Source: Gammaproteobacteria bacterium (lineage in GTDB: Bacteria > Pseudomonadota > Gammaproteobacteria > Pseudomonadales > Azotimanducaceae). Taken from it: a stretch of 6,473 nt of DNA. The translations under genes were made by a program, and so were the position numbers. A model generated the notes under the pieces. That model searched no databases. It was not told the origin of the DNA and saw nothing but the letters and a program-made list of their open reading frames with translations. The stretch spans positions 981-7,453 of the forward strand of contig VXPR01000564.1 of the NCBI GenBank assembly GCA_009839405.1. The letters are read 5' to 3'. Shown here one piece after another: positions 1 to 6,017 of this stretch; within the stretch, counting starts at the first letter, position 1, and the number at the start of each line of letters is the position of its first letter.

Positions 1-42
1 GCTGCGGCCATGGCGGCCTCGGCGCAGGCCGCCGCAGACTAG
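1..42 (+). CDS. C-terminal tail of upstream gene, probably CTP synthase (pyrG)
   Basis: An open frame runs from base 1 to a TAG at 40-42 and encodes an alanine-rich tail of 13 residues (AAAMAASAQAAAD). The gene begins outside the window. The tail has no diagnostic motif. The identification rests only on gene order: in many gammaproteobacteria pyrG lies directly upstream of kdsA and eno on the same strand. The stop is 20 bases before the kdsA start, which fits co-transcription. The frame could also be a chance open stretch. Confidence 0.35.
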   Translation, partial: AAAMAASAQAAAD

Positions 43-62
43 CAACCGTCGGACTGCCAGCC

Positions 63-899
63 ATGGAACTCTGCTCCTTCCGGGTGGGTCTCGATCAGCC
101 ATTGTTCCTGATTGCCGGCCCGTGCGTCGTCGAGAGCGAGGCACTTGCCCTCGAGACGGCGGCGCGGCTCAAGGACATCGCCGCCGCCGTCGATGTGCCG
201 TTCATCTACAAGAGCTCGTTCGACAAGGCCAATCGCTCGTCGCACGAGAGCTATCGCGGCCCCGGCATGGAGGAGGGGCTGCGCATCCTCGATCGCGTGC
301 GCGCCGAGGTGGCGGTGCCCGTGCTCACCGACGTCCACGAGGACACGCCCATCGACGAGGTGGCGAGTGTCGCCGAGGTGCTGCAGACGCCGGCGTTCCT
401 GTGCCGGCAGACGAACTTCATCCAGCGCGTGGCGGCGGCGGGGCGGCCCGTCAACATCAAGAAGGGGCAGTTCCTCGCCCCCGCGGACATGCGCCACGTG
501 GCGAACAAGGCAAAGAGTGTCGGCAACGAGCAGATCATGGTGTGCGAGCGGGGTGCATCGTTTGGCTACAACAACCTCGTCTCGGACATGCGCTCGCTCG
601 CGATCATGCGCGAGACCGGCTGCCCGGTCGTGTTCGATGCGACGCATTCGGTGCAGATGCCCGGAGGGCTCGGCGACAAGTCCGGCGGCCAGCGGGAGAT
701 GGTGCCGGTGCTTGCCCGCGCTGCGGTGGCGGTGGGGGTGGCGGGCCTCTTCATGGAAACCCATCCCAATCCTGACGAGGCGCTCTCGGACGGCCCCAAC
801 TCCTGGCCCACTGGCCTCATGCAAGACCTGCTCGGACAGCTCAAGGCCATCGATCAGGTGGCCAAGGCGCAGGGCTTCGCCGAGGAGAAGCTGGCGTGA
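63..899 (+). CDS. kdsA: 3-deoxy-8-phosphooctulonate synthase (KDO-8-P synthase), metal-dependent type
   Basis: This cytoplasmic enzyme condenses phosphoenolpyruvate with arabinose 5-phosphate to give KDO 8-phosphate, the precursor of the inner-core sugar of lipopolysaccharide. The 278-residue protein has the usual length and the family motifs: LIAGPCVVES (16-25), SSFDKANRSS, YRGPG, TDVHE, IKKGQFLAP, FGYNNLVSDM, FDATHSVQMPGG and ALSDGPN. Cys21, His195, Glu232 and Asp243 match the metal ligands Cys11, His185, Glu222 and Asp233 of the Aquifex aeolicus enzyme, each with a constant offset of 10. The enteric and Pseudomonas enzymes have Asn (GGMNVLES) in place of the Cys, so this is predicted to be the metal-dependent class. 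ATG 63 is chosen because the N-terminus (MELCSFRVGLDQP) resembles Xanthomonas-type KdsA from its first residue. No strong Shine-Dalgarno precedes it. Its stop overlaps the eno start by 4 bases. Confidence 0.97.
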   Translation: MELCSFRVGLDQPLFLIAGPCVVESEALALETAARLKDIAAAVDVPFIYKSSFDKANRSSHESYRGPGMEEGLRILDRVRAEVAVPVLTDVHEDTPIDEVASVAEVLQTPAFLCRQTNFIQRVAAAGRPVNIKKGQFLAPADMRHVANKAKSVGNEQIMVCERGASFGYNNLVSDMRSLAIMRETGCPVVFDATHSVQMPGGLGDKSGGQREMVPVLARAAVAVGVAGLFMETHPNPDEALSDGPNSWPTGLMQDLLGQLKAIDQVAKAQGFAEEKLA

Positions 900-2215
900 C
901 GCGCATCGAGGCGGTGCTGGCGCGGGAGGTGATTGACTCCCGAGGCAATCCAACGGTGGAGGCGGAAGTGCATCTCGCCGGGGGCGCGGTGGGCATGGCC
1001 ATCGCACCGTCCGGAGCATCGACCGGCGAGCGCGAGGCGTGGGAGAAGCGCGACAACGATGAGCGTCGCTACCTCGGCAAGGGCGTGCGGGAGGCGGTGG
1101 CCGGCGTCACGGTCGAAATCGCGTCGCTCTTGGTGGGCCGGAATGCGACGGAACAGGACGCGATCGATCACGCCCTGATCGAACTCGACGGCACCGAGAA
1201 CAAGGCTCGGCTGGGCGCAAACGCGATTCTCGCGGTGTCGCTGGCGGTGGCCAAGGCGGCGGCGGCGGGGTGTGGCCTGCCGCTGTATCGGCATCTGGCG
1301 CGCCTTTGCGGCAACGAGGGAGTCGCAGCCGGGGAAGCTCCGGTGCGGCTGCCGATGCCGATGATGAACATCCTGAACGGCGGTGCCCATGCGGACAACA
1401 ACGTCGACATCCAGGAGTTCATGGTGCTGCCGGCAGCGGCGCCGAGCTTCGCCGAGGCGCTGCGCTGCGGCGTCGAGGTGTATCACGCCCTCAAGGCGGT
1501 GCTGCGTCGCCAGGGGCTCGGTACCGGCGTCGGCGACGAGGGCGGCTTTGCGCCGGACCTTCGTTCCGATGTCGCTGCGCTCGAGTGCTTGTGCGAGGCG
1601 GTGAAGGAAGCCGGCTATCGTCTCGGTGAGGACGTGCTGCTCGGCCTCGACAGCGCCGCCAGCGAGCTTTGGGATACGGATGCCTATGCCATGCGTGGCG
1701 AGAGACTCTCTTCGGACGCCATGTGCGAGCAACTCGCGACACTGGTGGCGGACTTCCCCATCGCCAGCATCGAAGATGGCCTGGACGAGAACGACTGGGC
1801 CGGTTGGCAGCGGCTTACGGAGCGGCTCGGTTCGGCTGTGCAGCTCGTGGGAGACGACATTTTCGTCACCAACGTGAAGATGCTGGACCGAGGCATTCGC
1901 GAGCACGTCGGCAACGCCATCCTCGTCAAGCCGAACCAGATCGGCACCCTCACCGAGACTCTCGCCACGGTGCGGATGGCGACCGAGGCCGGCTATCGCG
2001 CCGTCATCTCGCACCGCTCCGGCGAGACGGAGGACACCACGGTGGCCGATCTTGCGGTGGCGACCGGTGCCGGACAGATCAAGACGGGGGCCGCCTGTCG
2101 CTCCGACCGCGTGGCCAAATACAACCGCTTGCTGCGAATCGAAGCGATGGCCGGCGAGCTGGCGGAATACCGTGGCGGAGCGGAGTTGGCGGTGCCGGGG
2201 ACGGGAGCGCCCTGA
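896..2215 (+). CDS. eno: enolase (phosphopyruvate hydratase)
   Basis: Enolase interconverts 2-phosphoglycerate and phosphoenolpyruvate in glycolysis. In many bacteria it also sits in the RNA degradosome. The 439-residue product is full length. Visible signatures are the mobile loop SGAST (Ser42), NGGAHADNNVDIQEFMVLP, the catalytic acid in GDEGGFAP (Glu215), metal ligands Asp252, Glu293 and Asp320, catalytic Lys345 in LVKPNQIGTL, His373-Arg374-Ser375 in SHRSGETED, and Lys396. The last group corresponds to E. coli Lys342, Arg371, Ser372 and Lys393 with a constant offset of 3. The GTG start overlaps the kdsA stop (GTGA) and has a GAGGAG Shine-Dalgarno at 882-887, 8 bases upstream. PEP made here is a substrate of the neighbouring KdsA. 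The stop overlaps the ftsB ATG by one base. Confidence 0.98.
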   Translation: MTRIEAVLAREVIDSRGNPTVEAEVHLAGGAVGMAIAPSGASTGEREAWEKRDNDERRYLGKGVREAVAGVTVEIASLLVGRNATEQDAIDHALIELDGTENKARLGANAILAVSLAVAKAAAAGCGLPLYRHLARLCGNEGVAAGEAPVRLPMPMMNILNGGAHADNNVDIQEFMVLPAAAPSFAEALRCGVEVYHALKAVLRRQGLGTGVGDEGGFAPDLRSDVAALECLCEAVKEAGYRLGEDVLLGLDSAASELWDTDAYAMRGERLSSDAMCEQLATLVADFPIASIEDGLDENDWAGWQRLTERLGSAVQLVGDDIFVTNVKMLDRGIREHVGNAILVKPNQIGTLTETLATVRMATEAGYRAVISHRSGETEDTTVADLAVATGAGQIKTGAACRSDRVAKYNRLLRIEAMAGELAEYRGGAELAVPGTGAP

Positions 2216-2535
2216 TGCGGTTTTTTGCCGGCGCCGGCATCATCGTGCTCGCGCTTCTCGTGTGGCAGTACTGGTTCGGCGAGTCAGGCTGGTTCGCCGT
2301 GCGCGACTTCGGTCGCGAAATCGCCCAGGAGGAGCAGCAGACGGCCGCGCTGGCCGAGCGGAACCGCCGGCTTCGCGCCGAGGTTCTGGCACTGAAGGAG
2401 GGCCATGCGGCGGTGGAGGCACGCGCCCGCACCGACCTCGGCATGGTGCGTCGGGGCGAGACCTTCTACCGAGTGGTCGAGGAAGATGGTCGCGAGTCCG
2501 AACGGACCGGGTCCGGCAACCAACTCCTTCGCTGA
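2215..2535 (+). CDS. ftsB: cell division protein FtsB (septum formation initiator)
   Basis: FtsB is a small bitopic inner-membrane protein that forms the FtsQ-FtsB-FtsL complex and helps trigger septal peptidoglycan synthesis. The 106-residue product has a short N-terminus, one membrane segment (about residues 4-21, rich in Ile, Leu, Val and Trp) and a periplasmic helix (about 30-70) with heptad-like Leu/Ala and charged residues, as expected of a coiled coil. The conserved FtsB end follows (ARTDLGMVRRGETFYRVVEE). The final residues, about 93-106, are a polar extension without clear homology. The start is the ATG of TGATG, overlapping the eno stop by one base, with GGGAG at 2203-2207, 7 bases upstream. 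Position directly after eno is typical of gammaproteobacteria. The ispD and ispF genes that usually follow are not here. Confidence 0.95.
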   Translation: MRFFAGAGIIVLALLVWQYWFGESGWFAVRDFGREIAQEEQQTAALAERNRRLRAEVLALKEGHAAVEARARTDLGMVRRGETFYRVVEEDGRESERTGSGNQLLR

Positions 2536-2537
2536 GG
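2534..2537 (+). promoter_or_regulatory. Shine-Dalgarno candidate for truD, inside the ftsB stop region
   Basis: GAGG overlaps the ftsB TGA. It lies 6 bases before CTG 2544, which is in the truD frame, and 10 bases before GTG 2548, which is out of the truD frame. It is the only clear Shine-Dalgarno match near the expected truD start and helps argue that translation begins upstream of GTG 2583. Confidence 0.4.
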
Positions 2538-2543
2538 CGCAGG

Positions 2544-3485
2544 CTGCGTGGCCCCCGGCGTGGCCGCCCTGCGGCCACCGGCGTGCTCCGGCAGGTTGCG
2601 GCCGATTTCCGCGTGGACGAAGAACTTGGCTTCGGACCGACTGGCAGCGGCGAGCATCTTTACCTGCGTGTGCGTTGCGAGGAGCGAACGACGACGCAGG
2701 CGCAGGCCGTTCTGGCGCGCTGCTTTGGCGTCGCCGCCATGGACGTGGGGTATGCCGGCATGAAAGACCGCCATGCCGTCACGCGGCAGTGGTTCAGTGT
2801 TCGCGCACCAGGGCTCGACAGCGCGGTGCCCGACGACCCGCGCGTCGTCATCGAGGCGCGCATGCGCCACGAACGCAAGCTGCGTCCCGGCGACCACCGC
2901 GCCAACAGCTTTGCGATCGTAGTCAGGGACGTTCGCGGGGACTGGCGAGAGAACCTCGAGCACTTGGCTGAGCGGGGCTTCCCCAACTACTTCGGCGAGC
3001 AGCGCTTCGGTCGCTGCGGCGGCAACATTCCCAAGGCGCTCGCTTGGGTGCGGGCGGGGCGACCGCCTTGCCGCCGCTTCGTTCGAGCCCTCCACATCTC
3101 GACCTTGCGGGCGCAGATCTTCAACGATGTGCTTGGGTTGCGGGTGCAGGACGGCAGTTGGCGCACGGTCCTCGACGGCGACCCGGCCGCGTGCGGAGGT
3201 GCCGAATGCTCGCCCACGGGACCACTTTGGGGTCGGGGTCTCTCTCTTGCAGCCGCGACCACGCTGGCATTGGAGCAGGCGGTGCTCGCGCGCCACCTTG
3301 ATGCGACCGAGGCGCTGGAGTTCACCGGCTCGCGCCAGGCTCGTCGCGCCCTGGTCGCTGTGCCCGAAGACCTTGTCTGGGAGCAAGTCGGCGCAAACCT
3401 GCACCTCCGCTTCACGCTGCCGCCGGGTGCCTACGCGACAAGGCTTTTGGCCGAGGTCGTTGCTCGCCCCGGAGCGGAGCCGTGA
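2544..3485 (+). CDS. truD: tRNA pseudouridine(13) synthase TruD, shortened, start codon unclear
   Basis: TruD isomerises uridine 13 of tRNA(Glu) to pseudouridine. Family motifs are clear: DFRVDEELGF, YAGMKDRHAVT holding the catalytic Asp (codon 2766-2768), NYFGEQRFG, ISTLRAQIFND, PTGPLWGRG and LPPGAYATRLL near the end. Homology to TruD N-termini (E. coli GKPQGTGLLK against GRPAATGVLR here) begins at codon 2562, yet no ATG, GTG or TTG lies in frame upstream. The first is GTG 2583, which would cut off this conserved stretch and has no Shine-Dalgarno. I therefore begin at CTG 2544, 6 bases after GAGG, giving 313 residues; a start at 2583 would give 300. A single missing C in the C5 run at 2552-2556 would instead connect GTG 2548 to this frame. 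The protein is shorter than the usual 340-355 residues, mainly between VLDGDP and PTGPLWG. The stop overlaps pcm by 4 bases. Confidence 0.88.
   Translation: MRGPRRGRPAATGVLRQVAADFRVDEELGFGPTGSGEHLYLRVRCEERTTTQAQAVLARCFGVAAMDVGYAGMKDRHAVTRQWFSVRAPGLDSAVPDDPRVVIEARMRHERKLRPGDHRANSFAIVVRDVRGDWRENLEHLAERGFPNYFGEQRFGRCGGNIPKALAWVRAGRPPCRRFVRALHISTLRAQIFNDVLGLRVQDGSWRTVLDGDPAACGGAECSPTGPLWGRGLSLAAATTLALEQAVLARHLDATEALEFTGSRQARRALVAVPEDLVWEQVGANLHLRFTLPPGAYATRLLAEVVARPGAEP
3471..3479 (+). promoter_or_regulatory. tandem Shine-Dalgarno motifs for pcm
   Basis: GGAG occurs twice in GGAGCGGAG. The first copy (3471-3474) is 7 bases from GTG 3482 and the second (3476-3479) is 8 bases from ATG 3488. Both starts are in the pcm frame, so the start cannot be settled from ribosome-site spacing. 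Confidence 0.5.
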
Positions 3486-4144
3486 ACATGCTCGACGTCG
3501 ACGGCGCCGGCATGACGTCGCAGCGCAATCGAGACCGCTTGGCGGAGCGCTTGGCGCGGCGGGGCATCGCCGACGGACGGGTGCTCGAAGCGATCCGCAC
3601 AACGCCGCGTCACCTGTTCGTGGAGTCTGCGCTGGCGGACCGCGCCTACGAGGACATTGCCCTGCCCATAGGCCACGGCCAGACAATTTCGCAACCGTGG
3701 GTTGTGGCGGCGATGACCGAGGCCGCCATGGAGGCGGATCCGGCCCGCGTGCTGGAGGTTGGCACCGGCTCCGGCTATCAGGCGGCGGTGCTTTCGCGCC
3801 TGGTACGCCACGTGTTCACCGTCGAACGCATCGCGCCCCTGGTGGAACGTGCGCGCCGCCGCCTGCGCGACTTGCGCATCCGCAACGTCCACGTTCGCCT
3901 CGACGACGGCAACTTGGGCTGGCGCGGGCGTGGGCCGTTCGACACCGTGGTGGTGACTGCCGGTGCAGAAGTGCTGCCGGAGCCGCTGCTGGAACAGGTG
4001 GCCAAGGATGGTCGGCTCGTCATCCCGGTCGGCAACGGCGATGTGAAGGATCTATGTGTGGTTACGCGCAATGGCGACGGCTGGCGTCGTCGTCGCTTGG
4101 GCAAGGTGCGCTTTGTGCCGCTCCGCGAAGGAGTGCAGCGGTGA
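3482..4144 (+). CDS. pcm: protein-L-isoaspartate O-methyltransferase
   Basis: Pcm uses S-adenosylmethionine to methylate abnormal L-isoaspartyl residues in aged proteins, starting their repair in the cytosol. The product (220 residues from GTG 3482, 218 from ATG 3488) matches the family length. Seen in the sequence: an N-terminal segment ending in RHLFVESALADRAYED, the substrate-side motif GQTISQPWVVA (Thr68-Pro72 within it), SAM motif I VLEVGTGSGYQ (90-100), the acidic VERIAPLVERA following it, and the late strand LEQVAKDGRLVIPVG. I chose GTG 3482 because a 4-base GTGA overlap with the upstream stop recurs across this operon; ATG 3488 is equally possible. pcm normally follows surE, which is absent here, and precedes nlpD, from which it is separated by the DUF368 gene. 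Confidence 0.96.
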   Translation: MNMLDVDGAGMTSQRNRDRLAERLARRGIADGRVLEAIRTTPRHLFVESALADRAYEDIALPIGHGQTISQPWVVAAMTEAAMEADPARVLEVGTGSGYQAAVLSRLVRHVFTVERIAPLVERARRRLRDLRIRNVHVRLDDGNLGWRGRGPFDTVVVTAGAEVLPEPLLEQVAKDGRLVIPVGNGDVKDLCVVTRNGDGWRRRRLGKVRFVPLREGVQR

Positions 4145-5001
4145 CCGTGGGCGCTGCCGGCGTCTGTCTGCGAGGGCTGGTGATGGGCATGGCGGAGGCG
4201 GCTCCCGGAGTATCGGGAGGCACCATTGCCCTCGTCACCGGCATTTACGACGAACTGGTGGGCACCATCGCCAAGCTGTCGCCGCCTTCCTTTGGCTTGT
4301 TGCGAAACGGCCTGAAGGCTTTCTGGCAGCACCACAACCTGACATTTCTAGTCGCCTTGGGCGCCGGCATGGCCGCGGGATTGCTGGCGATGGCGGAGCT
4401 CCTCGTCTGGGTGCTCGCGACTCGTCCGGCACTGGCCTGGAGCTTCCTGTTTGGCCTGATGATCGTCGCGACGGGCGGGGTGGCGTTGCAGTCAAAGCCG
4501 CTGTGCCTGCTCGCGCTTGGTGTGCCGGGGCTTGCCCTGGGCCTCGTGATCGCCTCCGGCAGCGGCCTGCCGGAGGTCGGCGGGAGCGCGAGGCTGTGGG
4601 CGTTGTTCGGTGGCGGGACACTGGCCGCCACCGCATGGATCGTGCCCGGAGTATCGGGTGCCTTCGTACTGGTGTTGCTGGGTTTGTACGCTCCCGTGTT
4701 GGCAGCGGTGCATGAGCGCAACCTTGGCGACCTCGCGGTATTGGCCGCCGGCATGGCGGTGGGCTTGATGCTCTCGTCCCGCCTCCTGGCGCGCTTGCTG
4801 GCGACGCGGCGCCAAGCCGTTCTCGGCTTCGTGACGGGGTTGATGGCGGGCTCCCTGCTTCGGCTCTGGCCGTGGCGCAGCGAAGGAGCCGTGGTGTTCC
4901 CGACCGCTGAAGCCCAGTCGTTGATGGCGACTCTCGGCGTGGCGACCCTGGGCGCTGTGGTTGCGCTCGCGCTGTTGGCAGCCGGCAGGAAGGCCGGGTG
5001 A
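4141..5001 (+). CDS. DUF368 membrane protein, predicted undecaprenyl-phosphate translocase (PopT family)
   Basis: A 286-residue, strongly hydrophobic protein with about eight possible membrane segments. It carries the two DUF368 signatures: EAAPGVSGGT at 19-28 and IVPGVSGAFVLVLLGLY starting near residue 167. The paired PGVSG elements (22-26 and 169-173) are the re-entrant repeats expected of the family. DUF368 proteins (PopT) were experimentally linked to returning undecaprenyl phosphate, the lipid carrier for peptidoglycan and O-antigen units, to the inner leaflet; that function is inferred here by family membership. The start is GTG 4141, overlapping the pcm stop (GTGA), with AAGGAG at 4128-4133, 7 bases upstream. 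The frame is open far upstream, but that part lies over truD and pcm and has no DUF368 similarity. The stop overlaps nlpD by 4 bases, placing the gene among envelope functions. Confidence 0.92.
   Translation: MTVGAAGVCLRGLVMGMAEAAPGVSGGTIALVTGIYDELVGTIAKLSPPSFGLLRNGLKAFWQHHNLTFLVALGAGMAAGLLAMAELLVWVLATRPALAWSFLFGLMIVATGGVALQSKPLCLLALGVPGLALGLVIASGSGLPEVGGSARLWALFGGGTLAATAWIVPGVSGAFVLVLLGLYAPVLAAVHERNLGDLAVLAAGMAVGLMLSSRLLARLLATRRQAVLGFVTGLMAGSLLRLWPWRSEGAVVFPTAEAQSLMATLGVATLGAVVALALLAAGRKAG
4204..4658 (+). repeat. identical 14-base repeat at 4204-4217 and 4645-4658 encoding the two PGVSG motifs
   Basis: The string cccggagtatcggg occurs at both positions, in the same codon phase, encoding Pro-Gly-Val-Ser-Gly twice within the DUF368 gene. 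Both copies use GTA for valine, uncommon in this GC-rich sequence. The coordinates span both copies; the sequence between them is not repeated. The amino-acid repeat is a family property (internal duplication); the exact nucleotide match may be chance or gene conversion. Confidence 0.6.
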
Positions 5002-5927
5002 CCGTGCGCGTAGCGTGGCGCGGCGGCTTGGCCGTAGCGGTGGCCGCCGCAGTGGCCGCGCTCGCGGTGCCGGCCTGCACGCCGCATTCGCGAGCGCCGG
5101 TGGCGGACCGTTCCGCCGCGACACAAGTGTCGGTGCGGCCCAACACGTATACGGTGCGTCGGGGGGATTCCCTCTATGCCATCGCTTGGCGCTATCAGCT
5201 TGACTACCGCGACCTTGCCGCGACCAACAACATCCGTGACCCGTACACCATCTATCCGGGCGACGTGCTCAACCTGCGGGTCAAAGAGGGCGCGCGCTTT
5301 CGCGCTCCGCCGCCTGGGCCGGTGAAGTCACCGCAGACGACCGCGCGCCACAGCAAGGCAGCGCCAGCGCAAACCGCCGATCGCAGCAAGCCGGCGACGG
5401 CCGCTCGAACGCAGCCGAGCAAGCCGTCGCCGCCGGCGACCGCGGAGACAAGACCAGCCAAACCGGCCCCTCGCACGCAGGCAGCAGCCACCACCCCCAC
5501 GAGAGCCACGGCTTCTGCGCCCAAGGCCAACGCAGCGTCGCCTGAGGCGCCGCCGGCCCGCGCCGGTGCGACCCGTGGCTGGCGACATCCAGTGGGAGTG
5601 CGCCCCACCCAAGGCTTCGGCCGCGGCAATCTCGGACAGGACTACGTGCTTACGGCCGGCGCGAAGGTGTATTCGGCATCCGGGGGCGTGGTGATGTATG
5701 CGGGCCCGGGCCTTGGCGGCTTTCGCCACTTGGTGATCGTCAAGGCCAGCAATCAATATCTGGCGGCCTATGGCTTGAACGTCGCACCGGTGGTGCGCGA
5801 AGGCGAAGCGGTGCAGGCGGGCCAGGTGCTGGCGGCCATCGAAGGCGACGCCTTGAGTCGCCGCTTTCATTTCGAAGTGCGACGCGACGGCAAGCCAGTG
5901 GACCCGAAGCCACTGATCGGCTCCTGA
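4998..5927 (+). CDS. nlpD: NlpD-like lipoprotein, LysM plus degenerate M23 (LytM) domain
   Basis: NlpD is an outer-membrane lipoprotein that activates the amidase AmiC to split septal peptidoglycan between daughter cells. The 309-residue product has an arginine-containing N-terminus, a hydrophobic signal segment (about 10-26) and a lipobox-like LAVPAC with Cys27; Pro just before the last Ala is not ideal. A LysM domain follows (about 51-94, YTVRRGDSLYAIAWRY to PGDVLNL), then a long Pro/Ala/Thr/Lys linker (about 95-193), then a LytM domain (194-309). The M23 zinc site is broken: Asn211 where the first His would be, Asp215 kept, Leu260 in AAYGLN where a His would be, His291 kept in RFHFEVR. That loss is normal for NlpD and points to an activator, not an enzyme. 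GTG 4998 overlaps the DUF368 stop and has AGGAAGG at 4987-4993. rpoS, its usual downstream neighbour, is absent. Confidence 0.93.
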   Translation: MTVRVAWRGGLAVAVAAAVAALAVPACTPHSRAPVADRSAATQVSVRPNTYTVRRGDSLYAIAWRYQLDYRDLAATNNIRDPYTIYPGDVLNLRVKEGARFRAPPPGPVKSPQTTARHSKAAPAQTADRSKPATAARTQPSKPSPPATAETRPAKPAPRTQAAATTPTRATASAPKANAASPEAPPARAGATRGWRHPVGVRPTQGFGRGNLGQDYVLTAGAKVYSASGGVVMYAGPGLGGFRHLVIVKASNQYLAAYGLNVAPVVREGEAVQAGQVLAAIEGDALSRRFHFEVRRDGKPVDPKPLIGS

Positions 5928-5979
5928 CGGTCCCGTGCCGCCTTGGTGCGTGTGAGCGTGCCCTCCATGAGGATTTGGG

Positions 5980-5985
5980 TAGAAT
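5980..5985 (+). promoter_or_regulatory. putative -10 element of the fdxA promoter
   Basis: TAGAAT in the context GGGTAGAATGCGCGCC resembles a sigma-70 -10 box followed by a GC-rich discriminator. It lies 32 bases before the fdxA ATG, in the only intergenic gap of any size among these genes (5928-6017). The -35 region is weak: the best-placed hexamers near 5957-5963 (GCGTGCC) do not resemble TTGACA. A local promoter fits the break in gene packing before fdxA. Confidence 0.5.
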
Positions 5986-6017
5986 GCGCGCCCTTTGGAC
6001 CAGTGTCGGTTGCCTGA

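Noticed and set aside
854..2014. Long open frame on the - strand opposite eno (386 codons)
   Set aside because: It lies wholly under enolase and kdsA, is rich in Arg, His and Ala, and has no recognisable domain. Long antisense frames are common in GC-rich genes.
2466..3686. Long - strand open frame opposite truD and pcm (406 codons)
   Set aside because: Same pattern of Arg/Ala/Pro-rich shadow translation. The + strand holds clear TruD and Pcm motifs.
3127..4140. Upstream extension of the DUF368 frame
   Set aside because: The frame is open but overlaps truD and pcm, and the translation is Arg/Pro/Ala-rich with no membrane character. DUF368 similarity and a strong Shine-Dalgarno place the start at 4141.
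5310..5575. Repeat-like region in nlpD
   Set aside because: It is a compositionally biased Pro/Ala/Thr/Lys linker with no regular unit, typical of NlpD between LysM and LytM domains.
4998..5927. NlpD as an active M23 endopeptidase
   Set aside because: Two of the expected zinc-site histidines are replaced (Asn211, Leu260), so a catalytic role is unlikely.
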